From Stentor coeruleus (Eukaryota; Ciliophora; Heterotrichea; Heterotrichida; Stentoridae), in the NCBI GenBank assembly GCA_001970955.1, contig MPUH01000700.1, forward strand, positions 1 to 39,521: 39,521 bases of DNA, in the 5' to 3' direction. Shown here piece after piece: positions 8,432 to 17,039 of this stretch. The notes beneath the pieces are model-generated. The model was not told where the DNA came from, ran no database searches, and saw only the letters and a program-made list of their open reading frames with translations. How positions within the stretch are numbered: the stretch's first letter is position 1; each line of letters opens with the position of its first letter. Position numbers and translations under genes: made by a program.

Positions 8432-10558
8432 TTAAGACTTTTTAGAAGACTTGCCCAAACTATCAAAAACGCCAATGAACTTTTGAGCAACTGTTCCTGG
8501 AGAAGCGTCTTTAGAGAATTTTGCTAAACTCATAAGTCCAGAGTTAGCTTTAGGTGAACTATCAGCTTTTTCTTGTTCTATAAGAGTATAAATGCTTAAG
8601 AATTCATCAATACTTGTAAAACCTCCTCCAACTTTAACTAACAACCTTCCGCTTTCCACTTTTACATATACTTTTTTAGTGCCGAAAGTATAGTTCCCCC
8701 CTTCTTGTCTAATAAATTTTATAGGCACTTGAACTTCTTTAGCATTAAGGTACTCAGCCAAAGTAACATCAACAGGATCATCTTTTACTGGGACATAAGG
8801 TGGCTGCCTTTTCTTAACTTCTCCCATAGTATTTTTTAATCCTTCTAATTCCTCTTCTTTTTTATCTACTGCATCAATTATTTGATCAAGTCTTTCTGCT
8901 TGGCCATAGACTTTCAAACTTTCTTCCATTAAAATTTTTGATGCTGCTTCAAGATCACTTAATATTATACCTCTACAATCTGAATAAAATGAATTAAGCT
9001 TTGATAAATCTTCAACAACTTGAGATACATCAGCTCTTATACAACACATTTGTTCGAAGTAAACTTTTTTATTTAAAGCTTCAAATGTACGTTTTTGAAG
9101 ATCTTGGATTGAGTTTTCTTCAGATTCTAAACATTGCTCTGACACTGCAAGTTTCCCTGCTAAAATTTTGCTGTTGGCTAAAAGTTCTGAGTTGCTTTTG
9201 AGGATTTCTTGATTGGAAATGTGCAGAGAATTATGCAAAGATTTGAGTTCAGAAGATAGTGAGTCACGGTTTCGGGACTCATTTTGGAAGATTTCGTATT
9301 GGGTTTTAACTTGGAGTTTTAAGTTGCTTGGGTTTGAGAGTTTTGCTCTAAGGTCGTTTATTTTTAGTTTGTGTCCAGCATTTTCTTCTTGAGCTTTTTT
9401 GTTTTCTTCTTCTACAAAGACAATTTTTGCTTTGATTCCTTCAACATCTTTTTTAATAATTTCGATCTCTTTAGCTGTCTTTGATTTCGACTGCTCAATT
9501 TCGCTTCTCCCTTTAGCAATTTGTTCTAAGAGAATTGATTTTTTTTCTTGACTATGTTTGAGAAGATTTTCTAAGTCTTTTTTAGCAAGTGCACAATCTT
9601 CAAACTGCAGCCTCTGGGTTTTAAAAAGCATGTTTTCTCTAACTAAATCTCCAAGGCTGCCTTTAAGTTGGGCAATTTCATCTTCAAGTTTTTTGGATAC
9701 TTCCCTCTGGTCGATAAGGTTACAATTCAAAATCGACCTTTTTTCATTCATCTCAGAATATTCATTAGCCGCAACAGCCCAGGATGCTTTGATTTTATTC
9801 ATATTTTCTTGAGACTCTTTTTCAAGCACCCGGCGTTCCTGAACTCTACTATTGAGTTCCTGCTTTTTTACAGCAAGGTTAAGTGATATAAGCTCGTAAT
9901 GTTTTGTTTCTTCACATAATATCTTTAAACTTTGCTTCAACTGGCTTCCTGGCATGTGCTGTAGTTGGTCAAAATTCATTTTCTCCAATTTTTCAGCTGT
10001 GATTTCAGCAGATTCAGTATCCAGCCGTGTTGGGCTATCTGGTTCAATCGATATTTTAATACAATTTTCAGGATTCGCATCTCTTCCTCTCCATAAAGCA
10101 TCTAAAGGTTCTGTATTCATACATTTACCAGAAGCCAAAGTTTCTAAAAAGGGACATTTAGGTTCTTTTACTGAAGCCTTACTACTTTTCCTTGCTGAAG
10201 CCAAAGATTTCACTTTAGGTTTTTCAGTTTTGCTTATCATCGCAGATATTTTTGCTCTAAGATTACTAAATTCTTCGCTTTTAAGTTTAAACCACTTATC
10301 AAATTTCCCTTGTAAAGATTCAGTAAATAATGTGCCAAATGATATTTTCAATGACCCTAAAAGCCTTTCCCCATTGATAACATTAAGACTTAACTGACAA
10401 CTAGGGGTTATTTCTAGTCCTCCAAGGACAATTTGATTTTTGCATTTTACAATCTCTCTATTATCCAGGACTTCAACTTGGCATTGAAGAGTAGGACAAG
10501 TGATCCCAGCGATTTCTTTGACCTCTAGTTTTAGGTCGTAAAGTTTTTTATCTTCCAT
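8432..10558 (-). CDS. GAR-domain coiled-coil protein with C2-like N-terminus (paralogue A), 708 aa
   Basis: The N-terminal 110 residues look C2-like (L-Y-D-L-K-L-E-V-K-E-I-A-G; G-S-L-K-I-S-F-G-T-L-F; W-F-K-L-K-S-E-E-F). Residues about 180-590 are long coiled coil. A conserved linker P-P-Y-V-P-x-D-P-V-D precedes residues about 611-663 (F-I-R-Q-E-G-G-N-Y ... V-K-V-G-G-G-F-T-S-I-D-E-F-L), which match the GAS2-related (GAR) domain core V-R-V-G-G-G-W-x-x-L-x-x-F-L. GAR domains of GAS2 and spectraplakins bind microtubules. The likely role is a microtubule- or cortex-associated structural protein; this is inference. A paralogue with the same architecture is at 11544-13628, with the FHA gene between them. 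Confidence 0.88.
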   Translation of the reverse strand: MEDKKLYDLKLEVKEIAGITCPTLQCQVEVLDNREIVKCKNQIVLGGLEITPSCQLSLNVINGERLLGSLKISFGTLFTESLQGKFDKWFKLKSEEFSNLRAKISAMISKTEKPKVKSLASARKSSKASVKEPKCPFLETLASGKCMNTEPLDALWRGRDANPENCIKISIEPDSPTRLDTESAEITAEKLEKMNFDQLQHMPGSQLKQSLKILCEETKHYELISLNLAVKKQELNSRVQERRVLEKESQENMNKIKASWAVAANEYSEMNEKRSILNCNLIDQREVSKKLEDEIAQLKGSLGDLVRENMLFKTQRLQFEDCALAKKDLENLLKHSQEKKSILLEQIAKGRSEIEQSKSKTAKEIEIIKKDVEGIKAKIVFVEEENKKAQEENAGHKLKINDLRAKLSNPSNLKLQVKTQYEIFQNESRNRDSLSSELKSLHNSLHISNQEILKSNSELLANSKILAGKLAVSEQCLESEENSIQDLQKRTFEALNKKVYFEQMCCIRADVSQVVEDLSKLNSFYSDCRGIILSDLEAASKILMEESLKVYGQAERLDQIIDAVDKKEEELEGLKNTMGEVKKRQPPYVPVKDDPVDVTLAEYLNAKEVQVPIKFIRQEGGNYTFGTKKVYVKVESGRLLVKVGGGFTSIDEFLSIYTLIEQEKADSSPKANSGLMSLAKFSKDASPGTVAQKFIGVFDSLGKSSKKS

Positions 10559-10610
10559 TTAAATATTATTGAATTAACGGACATGCTTTTTGAAAGATTT
10601 AGATATACCA

Positions 10611-11495
10611 TCACATAGTTATTAGGCTTACTTGGAATAAGGTTTGATAAGACTTGAAAATCATACCTTCATTAATTTCCAAGTCTTCATTTATATAAAG
10701 CCAAGTCCCATTTGTACTATTTTTGTGAGCTTGAAGGTCTCCATCAACTAATGTCCATCCAGTTGAAGGACTATAATAGATTGTGCATTGGACTTTTGAT
10801 AAAAGGTTATCTTCAATTTTTACTACACATAAAGGACTTCGACCTATAGTGATAAAACTGTTATAGTAATTTTCTCCAGAATATGAACTGAGTATGCATT
10901 ACATTGTTTCACAAGGAGTCTTTCCACTAAATCTTTTTATGCATAAAGTTGGAAGAGGTGAGTGAGATTTTATATTTACTACTATAAAACTCTCACCAAG
11001 AGAAATTAGCATGTTGTTTTTTAGAACCTGAGTAGATTTTACTAGGTTTGAGTCTAGCTTGACAAAAGCTCCGAAACCTTTTCCTAGGTCTTTAATCCAG
11101 TAAGAGTCTTTTTCGATTTTGTAGTAGATTATGAAATTACGACCTTTTTGGCTTTCTTCAAGGACTGAATCTTCGGGAGATATATCGATATCAACACTTT
11201 CATTTTCACTTTTACAGCCGAAATACGTGCATCCATCCTTTGGAACTCTTGTAGACTCTTCAAATCCCTGTGGCTTAATTGTGTATGCCCTCCCTTTGGA
11301 CATATGGCCAGTATTCAAAACTTTTACATACAGATTTTTTCCTGATGAAAGAGTTTCTAATAGTTTAACACGCAAGTCTAGATCTTGATCATGTATATTA
11401 AATGCATGCGGATATGATTTAGAAGTCGCATTAATAGCGATTTCATTCAATTTAGATGATGTCACATCACAACAGCTAAAAGCCCCGTTCCCCAT
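10611..11495 (-). CDS. Double FHA-domain protein with lipidation-type N-terminus, 289 aa, one 15-nt intron
   Basis: Exons, in minus-strand order, are 11495-10903 and 10887-10611. Without splicing the protein would end at T-P-C-E-T-M; splicing continues it as C-E-T-I-S-Y-S-G-E-N and adds a textbook FHA core. FHA 2 (about 183-289) contains G213-R-S, L-L-S-K-V-Q-C (canonical S-x-x-H), W-T-L-V-D and N-S-T-N-G-T (canonical N-G-T). FHA 1 (about 90-176) is weaker: Y-F-G-C-K-S-E-N-E, W-I-K-D-L-G-K-G-F-G. FHA domains read phosphothreonine. The N-terminus M-G-N-G-A-F-S-C-C resembles a myristoylation plus palmitoylation anchor (Gly2, Cys8, Cys9), although Ser is at 7 and not 6. The stop is TGA, the only TGA stop in the window. 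It sits between the two GAR coiled-coil paralogues on the same strand. Confidence 0.88.
10888..10902 (-). other. 15-nt intron in the FHA gene
   Basis: The minus-strand sequence is GTAATGCATACTCAG, with A at position 10 and a CAG end. Removal turns ...ACA ATG TAA into ACA AT|T TCA and extends the frame by 91 codons through a complete second FHA domain. Confidence 0.93.
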
Positions 11496-11543
11496 AACTA
11501 AAAATCCTTTATAAACTATTTTTTAACTTATCTATTTTCAGTC

Positions 11544-13628
11544 TTAGTTTCTTCTAGGAGATCTATTTGAGCTTTCAGTATTCAATGCTCTTCCTGGACT
11601 TAATCCAGAGTCTTGTCTGCCGATTTGAGATATATTCCCCATAGCTGACATAGTTTTAGGGGAACTCCCAGCTTTTTCTATTTCAATTTTCGTATAGACT
11701 GATAGAAATTCTTCTATGCTTGTAAATCCTCCTCCAACTTTTATAAGAATTCGTCCACTTTCTATTTTTATATAGATTTTCTTTGAACCAAAAAGATAGT
11801 TCCCCCCTTCTTGTCTTATAAACTTTATTGGCACTGGGCTTTCTAAAGAGTTTAGGTATTCAGCTAATGCAATATCAACAGGGTCATTTGCAGGAACATA
11901 AGGTGGGGCGCGTTTTTTAACTTCACCCATTGCGTTTTTCAAATTGTCAAGTTCTTCTTCTTTTTCATCTACTTGTTCGATCATTTTATCAAGTTTCTCA
12001 GCTTGGAAATTTATTTTTTCGCTTTCTTCCATTAGAATTTTCGAACCAGCATCAAGATCAGGTAGTATAATCTGATTAGATTTTTTATGAAAATCATTCA
12101 AACTATTTAAGTCTTCAACTAAATGAGACATGTCTGCACGAATACAACAAATCTCTTCTTGAGATACTTTTTTAGCTATAGATTCATAAGTATCTTTGTG
12201 TAGTTGATGGATTTTATGATCTTCGAGTTCAAGTTTTTTTTCAGTATTTTGTAACTCTAATATAATGTTTTTATTATCAGATAAAAGTTTTTTTGTAGTT
12301 TCTGTTATTTCTATATCTTGTTGTTTAATGCTTTGGGCTAGTTTTAGTAAGTCTTCAGTTAATTGTTGACGACATTTTTCTTGAGTTTTATATAAATTGT
12401 ATGATGATGAAACTTTTTCTTTTAATTCATGAGCTTGTTGGAGTTGAGCTTTTAATGAATTGATTTTTTGTCTTAACTCTATATTGCGATCATGAGAATC
12501 TTTATATTCTTTATCAACACTTTTGATTTTCGCTTTTACTTGTTCGGTTTCATCAAGGATTTGTTTAAGTTCTAAAGATGTTTTTGAAGCTGAGTTCTTT
12601 AGATCATCTTTAGCTTTATCAACTTTAGCTTGTAATTCTGATTTTTGTTTTAGGGCATCTTGTAAAGTGCTTTTATGAATTGTCAAAGTTGATAACAATA
12701 CATGCTCTCTTTTCAAGTCTAGTAATTCCATTGATTTTTCAGAAACTTCACCTTCTAATATTCTTTGTGAATCTTTAGCTTCAATAAGTTTCTGGTTTTT
12801 ATTACTTAGATCGTATTGGACTTTATCATAAAATTCTTTTTTTTCTGCCCATGTTTCTCTTAGCTTACAAATTTCTGTTTTTGACCATTTTTCAAGATCC
12901 CTCCTTTGCTCAACTTTTGAATTAAGTTCTTCTCGTTTCCCTGGTAAGCTCAGTGCAATAATTTCTAAGTGTTTTGCTTCCTCACATATAACCCGTAAGA
13001 CTTTCTTAATGTTGCTACCTGACATTTTTTGTAGCTGATCGACAGTTAGAGATTCAATTTGCTCTGGAGTGAAATCAAACTCATTCTCTTCAGTTCTAGA
13101 AGGACTGTCTGGCTCTAGAGAAATTTTTATTGAATGCTGTCCTTCAACGTTTCTGTTTTTCCATAAATCATCTAAAGGCTGTGTAGTAACAGTATTGCCC
13201 GTAGCTAGATTTTCTAAATATGGGCAGTGAGGTTCAACTGATTGCTGAGCCAAATTATTTTTTGCTTTCCTCACCTTTTTAACCTTTTGTTTTTCCCCTT
13301 TGCTGGCTGAAGCTGCAATTTTAACTCTTAAATTAGGAAATTCTTCACTTTTGAATTTGAGCCACTTGTTGATTTTTCCTTGTAAGCCTTCACCAAAAAA
13401 CGTCCCAAACGAGATTTTGGTGCTGCCGACAATGGTTTCGTAGTTTGCTAAAGAAAGATTCAGACTAGTATTAGGAGTTAGTTCTAACGATTGCAATGAT
13501 ATTGGAGATTTCATATAAAGTTGCTGTTTGATATCCCCAAATTCTACATGGCAAATAGGTTGGGTAATTAAGCATCCAGCTATTTCCTTAAGTTCGAATT
13601 TCATCTCAAAGGGTCTTTTTTCTTCCAT
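11544..13628 (-). CDS. GAR-domain coiled-coil protein with C2-like N-terminus (paralogue B), 694 aa
   Basis: Same order of parts as the paralogue at 8432-10558. The N-terminus is C2-like (F-E-M-K-F-E-L-K-E-I-A-G; G-S-T-K-I-S-F-G-T-F-F; K-F-K-S-E-E-F-P-N-L-R). A coiled coil runs from about 190 to 575 (many E-L-R-Q-K-I-N-S-L-K type heptads). Residues about 596-650 form the GAR-type module (F-I-R-Q-E-G-G-N-Y-L-F-G-S-K-K; I-K-V-G-G-G-F-T-S-I-E-E-F-L). Identity to the paralogue is highest at the P-P-Y-V-P linker and GAR core and low in the coiled coil, so the duplication is old. The Ser/Arg-rich tail (S-S-N-R-S-P-R-R-N) differs. The likely role is cytoskeletal; microtubule binding is inferred from the domain only. 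Confidence 0.88.
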   Translation of the reverse strand: MEEKRPFEMKFELKEIAGCLITQPICHVEFGDIKQQLYMKSPISLQSLELTPNTSLNLSLANYETIVGSTKISFGTFFGEGLQGKINKWLKFKSEEFPNLRVKIAASASKGEKQKVKKVRKAKNNLAQQSVEPHCPYLENLATGNTVTTQPLDDLWKNRNVEGQHSIKISLEPDSPSRTEENEFDFTPEQIESLTVDQLQKMSGSNIKKVLRVICEEAKHLEIIALSLPGKREELNSKVEQRRDLEKWSKTEICKLRETWAEKKEFYDKVQYDLSNKNQKLIEAKDSQRILEGEVSEKSMELLDLKREHVLLSTLTIHKSTLQDALKQKSELQAKVDKAKDDLKNSASKTSLELKQILDETEQVKAKIKSVDKEYKDSHDRNIELRQKINSLKAQLQQAHELKEKVSSSYNLYKTQEKCRQQLTEDLLKLAQSIKQQDIEITETTKKLLSDNKNIILELQNTEKKLELEDHKIHQLHKDTYESIAKKVSQEEICCIRADMSHLVEDLNSLNDFHKKSNQIILPDLDAGSKILMEESEKINFQAEKLDKMIEQVDEKEEELDNLKNAMGEVKKRAPPYVPANDPVDIALAEYLNSLESPVPIKFIRQEGGNYLFGSKKIYIKIESGRILIKVGGGFTSIEEFLSVYTKIEIEKAGSSPKTMSAMGNISQIGRQDSGLSPGRALNTESSNRSPRRN

Positions 13629-13709
13629 TAAATTATAGAAAAACTGTTAAGACTTATAAATTTCATATATACTACCATAAACCAATTATCTAATAATAAT
13701 TAGTGGTAT

Positions 13710-13740
13710 TTAAGGATTTCTTGGACGAAATATCCCCTAA
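13710..13740. repeat. 31-bp copy of the MAPK 3' coding end beside an assembly gap
   Basis: Bases 13710-13740 are identical to 13790-13820, which encode the last part of the MAP kinase (R-G-Y-F-V-Q-E-I-L). The copy is followed at once by the single N at 13741. Sequence on the far side differs between copies, giving L-N-F-L stop in one and L-K-Y-H stop in the other. This looks like two contig ends, or two alleles or paralogues, placed next to each other, and not like a biological repeat. Confidence 0.75.
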
Positions 13741-13779
13741 NCCTTTTCTCTTATTTTAAAATAATTTTCCTTATATTCA

Positions 13780-15039
13780 CTATAAAAAGTTAAGGATTTC
13801 TTGGACGAAATATCCCCTAAGCTGTTTTATAGTAATATCTGCAATGTGTTCAAACTCAAAGTCCGCTGGAACTTCAGCTTGTTTTTCTTTATTCCTATCC
13901 CTAATAGTTTCAAAATAAGGGTCTGACAGAGCTTCTTCACAAGTGCATCTTCTCATACTATTAAACAAAATCATTTTCTCCATCAAATGAATCAATGCAG
14001 GATGTGTATGGGAATAAATCAATGATAAACTTTTTGGATCCCTATGCCCAAAACTTCTAATATAAATAAGTGCTTTTTCATCAGTAATCAATCTTAAATC
14101 ATCATCACTTGGTGTACCAATCACATCAAAAATAACATTTAACTGATCACTATTACTAGATGGAAATCCAGCTCTTCGAACTTTTGTATGATGATCTGGG
14201 GATAAAGGAAAGCAAGAATTTCCAGGGAACAAAGGACTTCTATCCATAAAAGTTGGAGCGTTTTCTTTAAGCATACCACAAAGTTCAGCTATAACACAGC
14301 CTAAACTCCAAACATCAATAGCTTTAGTATATTCTCTTTCTAATAAAATAAGTTCAGGTGCTCGATACCATCTTGTAACAACATGTCCTGTAAGTTCTTT
14401 TTTTGTTTGAAGTCCACCTTTTGATCGATTCAACCCTGGTTTTGCTGCTTTTTTAGATTCAGACATAGGAGGTAAGGGTTCATCATCATCAAGATCCATA
14501 AAATTCTCTTTAGTTTCCTCAACAACGCTTCTAGCTAGGCCAAAGTCGCATATTTTTACCTCACAATCTTCATTTATAAGAATATTCGCTGGTTTAAGGT
14601 CTCTATGTAGTATATTAGCTGAGTGTATATAATTAAGTCCTGATATAGTATTGTAGACTATCATTTGAATATGATCTTCTTCAAGATGGATTGTACTTTT
14701 TACTAATTTTTTTAGATCAGACTGTGCATGCTCCATTACAACATAGAGCTCATTGAAATTGTCTAGATCGTTAGGCTTAATAATTTCACGTATTTTCACT
14801 ACATTTGGATGGTCTAAGTAACGAAGTATTGAGATTTCTCTTAGAAGCCTTTTACAATCGACAATGTCATCAAATATTTTCGTAACGTGTTTTATTGCGA
14901 CTCTCTCGCCGCTTGGCACATGGCGTGCCTCACAGACCATACCGTAACTACCTGCACCTAATTGCTTTATTATCTCATAGCTAGGACCTACATTCCAGTC
15001 TATGATCTGCTTTGGAATAGCCAAATTCCTTCTAGCCAT
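13780..15039 (-). CDS. Atypical MAP kinase with TGH activation motif (Pfmap-2/TgMAPK2-like), 419 aa
   Basis: A complete kinase domain: glycine loop G28-A-G-S-Y-G-M-V, V-A-I-K50, H-R-D 145-147 and D-F-G 165-167. D-F-G is followed by an unusually long insert (about 171-214, acidic D-L-D-D-D-E then Lys-rich), and then T217-G-H219-V-V-T-R-W-Y-R-A-P-E. Conventional MAPKs have T-x-Y here. T-S-H at this place characterises Plasmodium map-2, and the C-terminal Q-L-R-G-Y-F-V-Q-E-I-L also resembles that family, so this is a ciliate member of the alveolate atypical MAPK class. With His in place of the regulatory Tyr it should not need dual Thr/Tyr phosphorylation. Further support is the T-R-W-Y-R-A-P-E and S-C-F-P-L-S-P-D motifs. 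The last residues are uncertain because of the nearby assembly gap. Confidence 0.93.
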   Translation of the reverse strand: MARRNLAIPKQIIDWNVGPSYEIIKQLGAGSYGMVCEARHVPSGERVAIKHVTKIFDDIVDCKRLLREISILRYLDHPNVVKIREIIKPNDLDNFNELYVVMEHAQSDLKKLVKSTIHLEEDHIQMIVYNTISGLNYIHSANILHRDLKPANILINEDCEVKICDFGLARSVVEETKENFMDLDDDEPLPPMSESKKAAKPGLNRSKGGLQTKKELTGHVVTRWYRAPELILLEREYTKAIDVWSLGCVIAELCGMLKENAPTFMDRSPLFPGNSCFPLSPDHHTKVRRAGFPSSNSDQLNVIFDVIGTPSDDDLRLITDEKALIYIRSFGHRDPKSLSLIYSHTHPALIHLMEKMILFNSMRRCTCEEALSDPYFETIRDRNKEKQAEVPADFEFEHIADITIKQLRGYFVQEILNFL

Positions 15040-17039
15040 TATTATTATTTAACAAATCAGATTTGGATTGTAAGAATATTAAAATTAACTCAATGGAAAT
15101 CATGTATTTATGCTTATTAGACTTTAATATTTTTAACATAAAGTGCATAGAGTAAAAAATTTGTTGTGGGTTTTAAGATGAAATTTTGTTATGAATTTTA
15201 ACAAGTGTTCATAGAGAGTAGAATTTTAGAGTAGCAAGAATTAAGTAATTTTGATATATGGTTAGGTGGCTTTATTGACTTTGAATAGTTTATGATAAAG
15301 TTAGGATTCAAATAAAAAATGAAACTATGTGAATGCAAATTTTAAATAAATTGGGATTAAAATAGTTGCATTTGTTTTGAAACTTAAAAATATACACGAA
15401 ATTTAGATAAGTAAGTTTGTGGTAAGTAAAATTGAGAATTGGGATATATGCATTATGTGGAAATAGAGAAATAATATTTGACTGCTTTTGAACAAAAAGT
15501 TATTTTTATTTAATTGCAAAGTTGAAAAATAAGAAATATTTTAACAAATTTCTAAAGTATTTATACTTAAAATTTCAGCATACACTAAAAAAGTATTTAA
15601 AGTTTATATTTTCAATCAAAAGACTTCATAAAAAATATTTATCATCTAATTTACAAATTTATTATACTTAATTATAATCATTGACTGATAAAACATATAG
15701 ATCAAATTAATATTTTCCTCAGAAATTTTTTTGCAATTATTTAAGTAATAATAGCTTTGATTTCTTAAGGATAAATAATTTTCTTAGTTAGATGCCTAAA
15801 CAAAGATAATTCATATTTTGTAAGATTTATAAATTTTATACAGAATCATAAGAAGACTGTCTTAAAGTAAGCTAAAAACTTTCATATTTATATAATTTGC
15901 TTTATCTCTAAAATTTCAAGTTTTTTGATTTTTATGAATAGAAATCGACATTATTGACTTAGATTTTATTTTGAACCTATTTACTGATTTTTTATTATTA
16001 GTGAAAAGATGCATTAACCCAAACTTGCCTCAAAGCTTTATCTTTTTTTTGAACACCTAAACTCTTCTTTCTTTCATACATTAAGTACCTCTTATAAATA
16101 AACTTGGCTTAAAATTATTTATCATTTGGCTTTGGCCTTGCGATGCCAATTTTATTCAGGACTATAAAATTTTGATAATCAAAATATGAATTTATGATTT
16201 AGTAAAGGCAATTGATTCTTTTGATACATTAAATACTTGATAGAATTTTTTTAGTTTGTGGGCTTAACAAGTTTTTTGTAATATTGTTAAGCAAATTTTT
16301 TTTCGGCAATTTGCTAATCCTTTGATTGCTTTAATTATTTTAAGGGTATTAAATTTTACTATTTCCTAGATTTTTCGAAGATTGACTTGAATTAACTTAG
16401 TAGTAATATTTTATACTTAATATTTGGATTCAGCAATTGAATTTGATTGAATTTTTCCTTCTTTATTTTATTATGGAATCGGGTTGACTGATGATTATTT
16501 ACAAAGAACTAACAGAGCTGATTTTGTAATTTTTATTGTGATTTATGTAATAAAATTATTAGAATCGTTTTGCTATTAATAATACCTGAGAAACTATCAT
16601 GTAATAATTTTTAGTTAAAATAACTTATTGAATTTTAGCATAGAATTACATTTTTATAAACTTTTTATCATAAATCTCGATATTATAATTTTTTGGAATT
16701 GATAACCCTTAGTAAAAATTCTTTAAGATTTTGATTAGTATAAGCATAAATCTTTACTACTAAAAAAGATTATATGTAATTCTTTATAAAACATGCAATC
16801 TAAATATGAAAAAATACACTAATTAATTTTCCTTCTAAAAAATCCAAAAAGATATTTTCCAATAGCATCTCATAAGCCTGATTACTAGTTTTTAAACTAT
16901 TTCGCTTTTAAAAACAAATAAAATACTTTATTTATAAATAAATACTACAGTCCATACAATCAGGCCAAAATACAATCTTTATATAAAATTTTCAGATATT
17001 ATATAGTAAAAATTATTTGTGGTATATTTACACTATAAT
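15040..17039. other. 2-kb AT-rich gene-free spacer
   Basis: I find no reading frame of coding quality and no RNA gene. It holds a perfect 9-bp inverted repeat (16262-16270 and 16284-16292). It separates two divergent genes and so probably contains both promoters, although it is far longer than the usual spacing of tens to hundreds of bases here. Confidence 0.6.
16262..16292. repeat. Perfect 9-bp inverted repeat with 13-nt loop
   Basis: GCTTAACAA at 16262-16270 pairs with TTGTTAAGC at 16284-16292 around a T-rich 13-nt loop. The GTTAAGC core recurs in other gene-free parts of the window. It could be a small hairpin, a binding site or a remnant of a mobile element; nothing decides between these. 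Confidence 0.5.

Noticed and set aside
9558..10397. Several antisense frames of 70-150 codons opposite the GAR coiled-coil gene
   Set aside because: They are Ser/Leu/Phe-rich mirror images of Lys/Glu/Gln-rich coiled-coil coding and have no features of their own.
13710..13820. The 31-bp duplication as a target-site duplication of a mobile element
   Set aside because: It lies directly against an N, is far longer than usual target-site duplications, and is separated by only 50 bp with no element features. An assembly artefact is more likely.
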